From the NCBI GenBank assembly GCA_040285825.1, contig JAUPSS010000004.1:6641658-6705657 (forward strand): a DNA stretch of 64,000 bases. Reading direction: 5' to 3'. Made by a program: the position numbers and the translations under genes. Below are positions 53,501-63,030 of this stretch, piece by piece (the stretch's first letter is position 1; each line of letters begins with the position of its first letter). The notes under the pieces were generated by a model. That model made no database searches. It was not told the DNA's origin and was given only the letters and a program-made list of their open reading frames with translations. Source of the DNA: Eukaryota sp. TZLM1-RC. Its lineage: Eukaryota; Metamonada: BaSk clade.

Positions 53501-54322
53501 CTTTTTTCTACTTGTTTTTCTTATATCTTGTTTTTCACTTATTTGACCCCCTTCCCGTCAATAACACAGTACTATCCTCCCCACCATGTTGTTTGAAAGC
53601 CTCCCTCTTCAGACAATTTCAAAAGCGAAGATGGCTTGAACTAAGACAATTTCCCAGTTTCCCATTTCACCGGTGTATTTGACATCGAAAAGCCTGCTGT
53701 CGTTTTAAATCGCTCTTGGAGCTTATAAGATGACCCGCCAGTAAAATATTTCTTCATAAATGAAGCACTGGTTTCAGTCTGTGTTTAGTTCTAGCTGAGC
53801 CAGTTGTTTTATTGTTGCGATAAAATAGAAAATTGATTGAAAAAACCCTGTTCTTTTTGCATTCTTTATTATTAAATTTTGATTTGGAATCAGCCCAACT
53901 AAATTGATCTTCCACTCAAACAAAATTTTCCTCATTAGCTTAACTTAACCTTATTTAATAAAACACAAATTGCTTCAAATGAAGCAATTGAATGACATTG
54001 GCGAGTTTGATTAAAACCATAAGAAAGTATCTATGATTGTTTATAAAGTATAATATCATCCTTATGTATAATGTCAGAGAACTAAGATTGATTGAAGTGA
54101 TTTGATGATGCAGTAATCGGTGGGCAAAAAAATTGTCCTACTTTGACTTTGCACTATATATTATATTGTACTATATTTTTTTGCACTATAATGGCTATAT
54201 CTTTGACATCTGAGATAGTCTTGAGTAGGGCCGGAGCATCGAGATATTCATCATCATCAACATCGTATACTTGTGTCAAGTCCTGTACGTTACGGCCTAG
54301 GTTATAGATAAGACCACTCTTC
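53501..54322. other. Downstream region of DNA polymerase eta
   Basis: No independent gene supported. A perfect hairpin (arms AATTGCTTC/GAAGCAATT, 53968-53989) is present. At 54154-54393 a minus-strand frame with YDVDDDEYLDAPALL follows and overlaps the polymerase stop in another frame; it may be a further exon or a shadow. Confidence 0.35.
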
Positions 54323-55840
54323 TCAAAGATAGCGAAACAATGGCCCACGCCTTCTCTTCCTTGCAGACGATTGAACACATTTATGGTCATCACTCACAAT
54401 ATTGCCACAATCCACGCATACAATTAGACTCCCACCAACAACAAATTTGTTCTCTTCAATGGTTTGATCATCTTGATCACTCTCCACTAGAACAATTGCA
54501 TCATCAGTTGCTTCATCTTGATGGTTCTGCTGTGTTTGTTTTTGTGTGAAATGAGCTATTAAATCACTCTCAACGAAGTTTGACAGGGTAATCCCTAATG
54601 TTACAATCTTCAGTTCAGAGGCAAAATGTTCGTCAAATACATTCTTTGATTCTTTTACAAGTGTTGATGCACTTACTTTAGCCCCACATAGCTTGGTTGA
54701 TCTACTGACTTCTCCCAAGCCGATTCTTTTACACTTTACTGTCAATGTCTTTGGCCTGGAATGTTGATGAAACCCGTTCTTAACGTTAGCATCTATTCGT
54801 TCTTTGAGATCGACTGCGAGCTGCTTCAATAACTCAACTGCTTCGTTATAATCTGTCATTACCCCTACTACCTTGGAAACTCCTAATTGAGCTGAGGAAA
54901 ATCCGGTTGATCGAGGTTGAAATTCTTGAGTTCCTTTTCCCTGGCCAAGTTTACATACATAGTTGAATAATTTGATTAATGTGGGATCCTTGCACTGTCT
55001 TGTGAAATCTTTTGAATAACCTATAAAATCTGATACTTGAATTAATCCATATGATGCGAATTTTTCACCAGTTTTTGGTCCAATACTAAAGATTTTGGAC
55101 ACATTTAAATCAAGTATCAATCTGGGTAATGCACAATATGGTACAACAGTTAACCCATCTGGTTTGTTATGGCTGGCAAAGATTTTTGAAGTTTCCATAA
55201 AGGGACTGATGGCTGCAGAACATGTTATTTTCAAATTCTCCCAAATAGCCTTTCTTACACTGTTTGTAATAAAAGTTGCTAAAACTAATAAACTATTATA
55301 GATATTTGTTGGATAATATTCCTTGACCGAAAGAGGGGAAGTTATTGCTTTGGTCAATAGTCCAGAATCAAAGCAGCACGTAAAGCTTGAATCTCCTACA
55401 ACTTTCACATAATTCGCCCGAATGGTACTTAGAATTATTCCAACCAAACTAGATGGGCACGTGGTTAACACTAACTCTTTGACCTTGAGTGAAAGATCCA
55501 AATAAGCTTCATCAATACTTGCCTTCCTGATATAATGATCACCTCCAAGGACATTAGACATGATTTTAAAAGCTTGAAGGGAAACATCTCGGTAGAGTTG
55601 GAGGTTTACATCTACTGCTTGGATGTTAGGGCAAATGGACCTCGCAGTTGCCAAGGAACACATTTTTGGTACTCCTTTGTGTCGCGCTACATAATTGATG
55701 GCTATCAAAGAATCACGTTGAACAACACCAACAGGCAGATTGCGAATGTCTGGTTGCTGTTTTTCAAGTCTAGCTAGCTCAACACCACAATAAAATGAAT
55801 CAAAATCGAGTAGACTGATGAGTAATGATCTTCGTGCCAT
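54323..55840 (-). CDS. POLH: DNA polymerase eta (Y-family translesion polymerase)
   Basis: 505 residues from ATG. Y-family motifs: LLDFDSFYCGVE near residue 10 (first metal site), SLIAINYVARHKGV, ARSICPNIQAVDV, RKASIDEAYLDL (SIDE metal site), ITCSAAISPFMETSKIFASHNKPDGLTVVP, then the little-finger domain (VGVMTDYNEAVELLKQLAVDL). The last 40 residues contain a UBZ-like zinc finger (CVDCGNIVSDDHKC) that would bind ubiquitinated PCNA, plus a basic end. Length is shorter than animal pol eta. The UBZ and overall layout favour eta over kappa or iota. It copies past UV-type lesions in the nucleus. Confidence 0.9.
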   Translation of the reverse strand: MARRSLLISLLDFDSFYCGVELARLEKQQPDIRNLPVGVVQRDSLIAINYVARHKGVPKMCSLATARSICPNIQAVDVNLQLYRDVSLQAFKIMSNVLGGDHYIRKASIDEAYLDLSLKVKELVLTTCPSSLVGIILSTIRANYVKVVGDSSFTCCFDSGLLTKAITSPLSVKEYYPTNIYNSLLVLATFITNSVRKAIWENLKITCSAAISPFMETSKIFASHNKPDGLTVVPYCALPRLILDLNVSKIFSIGPKTGEKFASYGLIQVSDFIGYSKDFTRQCKDPTLIKLFNYVCKLGQGKGTQEFQPRSTGFSSAQLGVSKVVGVMTDYNEAVELLKQLAVDLKERIDANVKNGFHQHSRPKTLTVKCKRIGLGEVSRSTKLCGAKVSASTLVKESKNVFDEHFASELKIVTLGITLSNFVESDLIAHFTQKQTQQNHQDEATDDAIVLVESDQDDQTIEENKFVVGGSLIVCVDCGNIVSDDHKCVQSSARKRRRGPLFRYL

Positions 55841-57094
55841 TGAGAAGACCTAAGCCTGCTGCTTGCTGATGTGTTAATAGAGTTTGAATTTCACTTGTGG
55901 TTTTCATTTTGTCCACATAATTATAAAATCATTTTTCACCACACCACTTCTTTCACCAAAACACTATTCTTTTTACATGCACTTGGACGAACACTTCTAT
56001 AAAAGATGAATCGATAATATTTTATTTTGGAACTATTAGTTATCTGGTGAGTATTAGCACTTTTAGTTACAATTTAAATCACCTATAATACTGCCGTCAC
56101 TAATATTATATATTGATAAATAATATATTATATAAATATTATTCACCAGTATTTACACAAATTATTATCAACCACGCACATTCAAAACAGTGAAGGTTCA
56201 GAAATAGGTTATTAACCAGAAAATCATCTTTCTCAAGAGTCCGAACCTGAATTCAAGGGGATAGGTTTCACACATAGCAGCATGGACGTCTTCAGACTTA
56301 TCATCGTATCAGACTACATTAATATGAAATTGGTCAAAATCAATCTCTGCAAGGAAGCCATGTTGACTAACATTACAAGTGTCTTCAATGCAGTTTCAAT
56401 TGGAGTTCATTAAGTTCAAAAATCTTCTGCTCATTAGACTTTAGAAGTTCATGTATATCAGCAGTAGGTTAGACTGGAGTAGATTAAGATTGGAGTGAGT
56501 TGATTCGTAGAGAGTGAACAAACGATACCAGAGGTGTAAGGGTGTATATTGACAACTGATGGTAATATGATCAAGTGAAGACAGGAGGAACATCTTCTAC
56601 GGAGGAAAGATGAGTAGAAAGAATGTGAAGAGTGTGAAGTAGAGAGACAAATATAATAATAAGTATTCAGATGTCTAGTTTCAAGACAAGAAGGACTACT
56701 GAAGGGGGTGGCGCAGCAGAAGTTGTTGAAAATTTCAAATGAAAACCACAGAGTTCAGTTCATTTCAGTTCAGGTTCAGTCTTATTAGGTTCAGTTCTGT
56801 TCAGGTTCCAAATTTGTTTATGAACTGAACTGAAGGACATGAGAAGAGGTGAGTGTGGAGTTGAACTGACGAAGAAGACCGTATTGAGTTAGAAAATGTG
56901 GACAGAGTAGAAGGTAGGGAATCAAGCATTTGTTTAAATCCCGTCCAAACAGAGAGGGAGACAGGAAGGAAGAACTGTTGAGATAAATCAATGAGATAAG
57001 GACAAGAGGTAAAGGAAGGAGAAGGAAACTGGAAAAAACAAAGAGTTTAGTCGGAGTAACAACGAGCAGAACAGCTAGAGGATAAATCGAGCTG
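55841..57094. other. Long intergenic region, no gene
   Basis: Contains the polymerase eta promoter at its left, an A/T palindromic patch near 56090-56170, a purine-rich stretch 56560-57060 and a short imperfect array of GTTCAGGTTCAGT-like units at 56755-56810. The minus-strand open frame 56818-57162 reflects the purine bias and is not called. Confidence 0.4.
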
Positions 57095-58360
57095 ATGTTG
57101 ATGACCACTAATAGAGATACATTGGATAGGCATTTGATACCATTGTGGAAATTAGCAATCAATTTGAAATTGCAATCAGTATGTCAGACATTTTTTAAAT
57201 CTTCAATTTTGTGTCAATCAGCATTCTTGGGTGGTGGCAAAAATTTTATTTATGAATTTTCTCGTAGATTTCCTGATGATTCTCATCTGTTAGTCCCCAA
57301 TTGTAGTCCCTATTTGTATGAGTTATCTTGTGAACTTGAAAAATTACCGCCACAAATTTGGACCAAATGTTTTCCTCAATCAATTCAAGAAATTCCAAAC
57401 CGATCTCTATTTAATTTACAGTTTTGCTGTAAAAAGCTTCAACAAAAATTGTCAAAGATTTTTGAAAGCTTGGATTTTGATGTTAGACTTGGCTTGGCCA
57501 AGAAAAAGAATCCCGCTTTTGCAAATCTTTTACAAGATATGTGTGACAGTACTTCTTCTGCCTTAGTAACAACAATTCCACAAGTTTATGGTACTCTCTT
57601 ATCCGATTCTGCTTGGACTCTGAATATGAGATTTCGTTCCTTTATCTGGCCTGATAATTTACCTCATAATTTAATTTGTAAATGTTCTCGAGAAATTACA
57701 ACTACTCATTTGTTAAATTGTAAACATTTTATTACTTTTAGAAGCAAGGTTCATGATGCTGTAAGAGACCAGTTATATTGTATGTGTAAATCTCATAGAA
57801 TTGAATCCTTCTTGGAACCTCTGTTGTCAAATCTGTTTGATGCTGAAAATGATTTTCATAAGAATAATAGAGGTGATGTCATATTACCTGGATTAGATGG
57901 AAGCTTTATTTTATTGGATGTAATGTCTGTTGATCCTTGTAATGCCTCAAATGAAAGGCTTGTTAATTCTGAAATTCATAATCCCCTTTCAAATGCTGAA
58001 AATTTTAAATTCAAAAATACAATGAACCTTTGTCCAAATTGGCCAGTCTACAGCATGCAAAAATACAATTTGTATCCATTTGTATTTTCCCTTTTGGTTC
58101 ACTTGCACCAACTGCTTTACGTTTTTTGGATGATTTTGAAATGATTGTAAAGAGAAGAACTGGCAGAAATTTCAACAGATTGTTTTGGCAAAATAGAATT
58201 GTGTTTTCTATTTTTAAGGGGATGTTGAAGATGGTTTCTGATGCTTTGCTTTCTCTTGGATCTCACTATGAGAGAGTTGCATCTAGTGTTTTTGTTTTGG
58301 GAGAGATGGATTTTTTAGATGTTGATTTATAGGTTTAGAATAAAATTAAATTTTAAAAAA
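57095..58360 (+). pseudogene. Non-LTR retroelement 3' part, subfamily A, nearly intact C-terminal region
   Basis: 350-codon frame (57095-58144): FLGGGKNFIYEFSRRFPDD, TKCFPQSIQEIPNRS, finger CKCSREITTTHLLNC, KVHDAVRDQ, endonuclease core RGDVILPG ... FILLDVMSVDPC. A single shift near 58070 moves into the final frame (NFNRLFWQNRIVFSIF ... EMDFLDVDL, stop about 58332), and an A9 run closes the copy at about 58360. No reverse transcriptase, so it is 5'-truncated, yet otherwise the best preserved 3' half. Confidence 0.85.
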
Positions 58361-58699
58361 AAAGTATGTCAGACATCGTGTCAGATAGCGAGATTATCTT
58401 GACTCTTCCCATTCTTCTAACATCATGCAGCGAAACGAGAAAAAGGATAACGAGTTTACGGACCTGGTTCCGACCTCCTCCTTTAACCTGTTCTTTACAG
58501 AACAGCAGAGTACTTCCTTCCGAACTCCTCAGTCGGGAACAGTCATCCTGCTTTACAGGAATGAACGGAAGGTCAGAGCGTCGATTTCCTGTCGGAAGCG
58601 TCGTTCTGATCCTTCCGTGGGGGTAAAGTATTGCGCCTTTTTCAGTCATCATTGAGTCATGATATAAGTGCTGTTGAATCACACATGGTGCTAATCACC
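58361..58699. other. Unassigned segment after retroelement poly(A)
   Basis: GC-richer than surroundings (58380-58640). Frames are open on both strands, but no family is recognised. It could be the 5' region of the element that continues with the Cys-rich repeat. Confidence 0.3.
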
Positions 58700-59120
58700 T
58701 TAGATATGGGATGTTCTTCCTTGTGTTTTGTTTTGAATTGTTATTTTGATGTTATTGAGTTTGTTGTTTTTTGTAATTTAGCTATTTGCACTGTAGATAT
58801 GGAATGTTGTTCTTGGTTGTGTTTTCTTTTACATTGTTGTTACTTTGATGTTTTTGATTTTGTTGATTTTTTTGGTTTATGTACTTGCACGTTGTATGTG
58901 GGATGTTTTCCTGTTTATGTTTTGTTTTGAATAAATGTCTTGATGTTTTTCAGTTTGTTGTTTTTTGTGGTTTACGTACTTGTACTGTAGATGTGGGATG
59001 TTTCTTTTGTATATGTTTTGTTTTACATTGTTCTTTTGAAGTTTATGAGTTTGTTCATTTTTGTGGTTTAGATTTTTGCACTTTAGATACGGGATGTTGT
59101 GACTTAAATTGTTGTTTTGA
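58700..59120 (+). repeat. Degenerate tandem repeat of about 100 bp, Cys-rich if translated
   Basis: Four to five units, each reading roughly D-x-GC..., FVLHC.F.V..FV.FCGL..CT. One shift occurs near 58930 between units. Unit length near a multiple of three keeps the frame. Confidence 0.6.
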
Positions 59121-59217
59121 TAATGTTGATGATTATTATTATGTTTATAATTTATCTTTTCAATCCAGTAATTGCCAACATCTTCTATCAACAAACCCAT
59201 TTACTGCTAATTTAACA

Positions 59218-59253
59218 ATGGATGGAGATGTTGAAGCAAATTCTGGTCCCTGA
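59218..59253 (+). other. 2A-like motif (DVEANSGP) at end of Cys-rich frame
   Basis: Reads MDGDVEANSGP then TGA. The ribosome-skipping 2A consensus is D-V/I-E-x-N-P-G-P; one proline is serine here. Just beyond the stop, the same frame continues with a basic SKRKRKKTKST segment. Confidence 0.5.
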
Positions 59254-60675
59254 AGATCTAATTTTCAATCAACTCCTCCATCTAAAATTATTAGAAATGC
59301 GATTTTTGACCAACAAACATCAAAGCGTAAACGAAAAAAAACAAAAAGCACTGAACCGAGAAATTTGTATTGAAAATACAATGTTGAATATTGAGAACAG
59401 GAAAATTTTGACAAAAAAACCATTGAAACCGAGTATGGTCAAAAGAATTGTGCCAAGACGTTGTGGCTTCAAGCCTGATTCATTGATTCAATTCAAATCA
59501 ATGACCTCAAATCAACATCTTCCCATTGTTATGTGCTTTGATCTTGAAACCTATCAGGATGGTTATCTTTACCCAGCTAATGATGGCCAATTTCTCCCTC
59601 CTGACGAGATTATCAACAAAAGGAGAAAAGAAAGTGCAAATCATTTGAAAAAGAAAACTGATCAGCAAATAGGTGAGTGGATTTCAGATCAAAAAGTGTT
59701 TTTAATTTCGATGTTATTGGTATGTTTGACCGCCATAATTTTTTTTGGAGAGTAAATATTCACTTATGTTGAGAATGAGTCCTCAAGTCAGCAGATTACC
59801 AGAAATTACTATGGATATTCAGGCAGAAATTTTCTCTGACGAAAAAACCTTGCTTCGTAGGTTCTTAAACCTTCTTGGTACTCATCAACCTCATTGTTTT
59901 CTTAATCACATTCTAATGCAGTTTGATTCACAGGTTCTAAAAAATAGATTAAATTACTTTGACTTGCCATTTCCCACTGTTCCAGATGATACAGTAATTG
60001 ATGTACTCAATCAACTTTCACCAAGATGGAGAGAAGGTGTCATCAGGGAAAATGGCTTTTTTCTTTTAGATACTTTGGTTTTTGCCTAAAAATTTATTAA
60101 ACTACCCTACGGACATGGATTAGGCAATATGGAATATAAAATGATAAATGGAAAGAAAATCAAACTTCATCAGGAATTTTCCCATATTTTGCTAATTGAT
60201 TGTTTAGCTACATCTCCTCTGATACATAATTCGATTCAATATGGGCTTCATGATTGTAGTCTTTGTCTGAAACTTGTCTTGCTGTTTCAGAAAAACAAAA
60301 TTATTTTATCATCTTATATAATCTTATCTTATTCGAGCAACCGTCAACTCAATTGTTAAACATTCAAATGTGATACTCAAATTGAGAGAAACTGCTTTAA
60401 AATTTCAACAGTTACGTATTCACACCACATGTTGCTTAAAGCTGTATTTACAGTCTTGTTTTGAACGTAATTTTTTACCACCACGAATATCTGCCCAATT
60501 ATATGAATCATTAATGGCCAGAATTCCTTATATTTCAGCTGAGTATTATGGGCAAGAAATGGTAAAACCAAAAAGTGCATTTCCACAGGATTTTGAAGAG
60601 TTTGTTTATGGTGAAAGAGATTATAGATTATCGACTACCTTTGAACAACAAACGTTGAACAAAACTATAAGTTGA
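59254..60675 (+). pseudogene. Family-B DNA polymerase exonuclease-domain relic B
   Basis: Frame-shifted pieces give an Exo I pattern (VMCFDLETYQDG, about 59540), then IFSDEKTLLRRFLNLLG and NHILMQFDSQVLKNRL (Exo II), and about 60235 YGLHDCSLCLKLVLLF (Exo III, Y-x3-D). This is the proofreading-domain order. The following frame (60370-60675) is helical and unassigned. No DFxSLYP or YxDTD polymerase motifs are seen before Fanzor copy 3 begins. Confidence 0.55.
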
Positions 60676-60679
60676 GTAG

Positions 60680-62559
60680 ACCATTGGAGATATAGGCCTG
60701 AGTTTTTTTCACGATTTCCAACTGATGGCTTCAGTAGACCACCTCAGTATATGGCCCCAGTAATGTTTGCCAATTTTGAGAATAATTTGAAACTAAATTA
60801 TGAAAAACATATCAGTCGTTTTATTAATGTCTTTTTTGACAAACCGGAAGTGGAAAATGTGTTATCAGAAATGCACAAGATGATAGAGATTGCTTGAGTT
60901 CTTTGTTTCATCATCCAGAAAATATTTCAGACCTTCTGAATGATGAATTTTTAGATTTATGTGAACAACATGCTATAAGAGATAATGAACTTATAGACAT
61001 ATTTGAAGGTCTTATTGAGCCATTTTCTTGTCAAATTGAGATTTTGGTCAGTGACGAGAATTGAGTTGTTAACATATTTCCAGTGGATATACGTTTCCTT
61101 GTAGACGATGTTGAAAAAGATCTCTAATACTCCTGAAACCAGCAATTACAATTGCCCATTATATTGCCAGTAGTGAGAAAAAACCTTCTCATATTTCTCC
61201 TGTTTCAACCACTGTAGGCCCTGGATATTCTCCTATTGATATAAGAACAATATGAAAAATTGTTAAACAAACATTGATGGACGATTTATCATCTACACAG
61301 ACGCTGAAAATGTCCAATACACTAGCCCAAATTACGAAATTCAAACCACCTGAGCAATTTGACTTTTGGTCTAATATTGTCGATTTGAACCAACCAATGT
61401 TCAAACAGAAGAGCTATAAATTCAACAAAATTATCCACACAGATGGATTTAATATTGCAGTGGAATTTGTTGGTCAGAATTTACAAGGTCAGAAATGTAA
61501 GTGAGACAACAAGGCCAGTATTTCTGATTTAGATATTCATGATCTTGATGTTGATACTTTTCAAGATAAACGAATTGTTGTTTGTGATCCTGGGAAACGT
61601 GATTTATTGTATTTTGAGAGTAAAAAGACTGATCAAAAACTAGCCATGGTGCCTGAACATGAAAGTGAACAGCAAAGAAATAGTAGGGTGATGAATCAAG
61701 ACAAGAAGTACAAATGGTTGAGAATGACTCAGATGTCCTGGTCTTTGAAAAGTAGGATGAATGAAAAGCAAAAACGATGGGCGATAAAGTATACTGACGT
61801 AGATTACGACTTACGAAAAGACAATTGAAGATGCAAACACCGAATTATCTGCGTTTGCTGCCAATTCAGCAACTTTTATAGATTTTTCCAACTTTGTGGT
61901 TGCCAAACTTCGGCAAGTTTTTTTGACAATTGACTTTTACAGTCTTGACTTGTGGAGCATTCATAAAATGCAAGCTGTTATTCACAAGCAAAAGACTGAA
62001 AGTTGGTTGTTAAAAAGCCTTGTCCAGAATTTTGGCAACCCTAAAGACACTTTAATACCAATGGGTGATTATGGTAAAAAAGGTTTCAAGAATTTAAAAC
62101 ATCAGAGACCTACTCGAGGCATTGGATGGATTCAATTTCTGAAAAGAAATGGATTTGAAGTGTTGATGTTGGCGCCTTTAGGCTTAAATAGAATAAGGGC
62201 AAAATAAATCAACTTTATGTCATACACTTTATGTCAATCATCTTTATCTCAACCACTTTTGCAACCTAAGGCAACATTGATGATTAATGAAGCTTACATT
62301 TCAGCAAAATGTCCTGTTTGTTTTGAAAAGGTTGCTACGTTTTTTGAGAGTAACAAATCCCAGATGCTATAGAAGAGAAAACACTCCTGTTACTACATGT
62401 CATGGTTTATTAGCTTGTAATAGTGAGAGTTGCAAACACAGTATCAAGGGCTCAACAAAGCTTTTCAATAGAAATAGGCTGGCTTGTCTGAATATGTTTG
62501 CGATTGCTGAAGCGAGGATGAGTGGTAGTGAAAGACCTCAGTATCTGTGCAGTAGATAG
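60680..62559 (+). pseudogene. Fanzor copy 3, interrupted
   Basis: Extends further 5' than copy 2: an N-terminal region (FFSRFPTDGFSRPPQYMAPV, FANFENNLKLNYEKHISRFI) then the shared IFEGLIEPFSCQIE. Next are FDFWSNIVDLNQPMF, TDGFNIAVEF, RuvC-I VVCDPGKRDLLYF (Asp intact, 61586-61588), RuvC-II MGDYGKKGFKN, then a 110-bp MITE, LMINEAYISAKCPVC, and RuvC-III FNRNRLACLNM (Asn where Asp is expected, 62473-62475), ending SERPQYLCSR. Frameshifts and stops are present. It abuts a non-LTR fragment on the right. Confidence 0.85.
62167..62276. mobile_element. MITE copy 2 (110 bp) inside Fanzor copy 3
   Basis: Starts TGTTGGCGCC and ends GGCAACA, flanked by TTGA on both sides. Fanzor copy 2 has the uninterrupted site, which proves an insertion. 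Same family as 52962-53054. Confidence 0.8.
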
Positions 62560-62614
62560 TTTTTGTAATTATTCCACACGAAAATTGATCGTGTACTTAT
62601 GGGAATTTCCCACA
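62533..62614 (+). ncRNA. Fanzor copy 3 3' tail, candidate omega-RNA/right end
   Basis: Near-identical to the copy 2 tail including the untranslated part and terminal GGGAATTTCCC. Adjacent sequences differ, so the element end lies at about 62614. Confidence 0.45.
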
Positions 62615-62619
62615 GAGAA

Positions 62620-63030
62620 CAACGAACATTTCATTAATTCAGATGTCAATAATCCTCTTCTTGCTTGCGAAAAACACAAAATTGCTCAATACGCGAAATC
62701 TATTTCTTCTGTCAATGAAAACACTCATGCCCAATATATTTATGTCCTTTTGTTTCTTCATTGCTCAGATCTTTAGGTAAGGCTGCAATTGCTTTCCTTG
62801 AAGATTTCAATGTAGTTGTAAAGGAAAGGACTGAAAGAATTTTCAATCGTGTTTGCTGAACACAACAGGATTGTATTTTCCATTCATAAGGGAGTGCTGA
62901 AATTAATTTCTGATTCACTTTCTTCTTTTGGTAAATTTTCTGGATCTTAAGTAATTAATTGTTTCGATGTATGAGAGGCACCTTTTGAGGACGTGGAGCT
63001 GTAGTTGTGTATTTGATGGTTTTTTATTCA
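62620..63030 (+). pseudogene. Non-LTR retroelement 3' end, subfamily A
   Basis: Begins NNEHFINSDVNNPL right after the Fanzor tail, matching the region just after the endonuclease core of the first copy in this window. Continues through ISSVNENTHAQY, a shifted LEDF segment, and FEDVEL near 62990. Confidence 0.75.

Noticed and set aside
54154-54393. 79-codon minus-strand ORF after the polymerase eta stop as an extra exon
   Set aside because: No GT-AG intron of the local size joins it in frame to the polymerase; left as an unresolved tail rather than called.
56818-57162. 114-codon minus-strand hydrophobic ORF
   Set aside because: Arises from a purine-rich plus strand, overlaps the start of a retroelement frame, and has no recognisable domain.
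61189-61404. GEYPGP-containing minus-strand ORF as a second 2A site
   Set aside because: It lacks the D-x-E-x-N-P-G-P pattern and is antisense to Fanzor copy 3.
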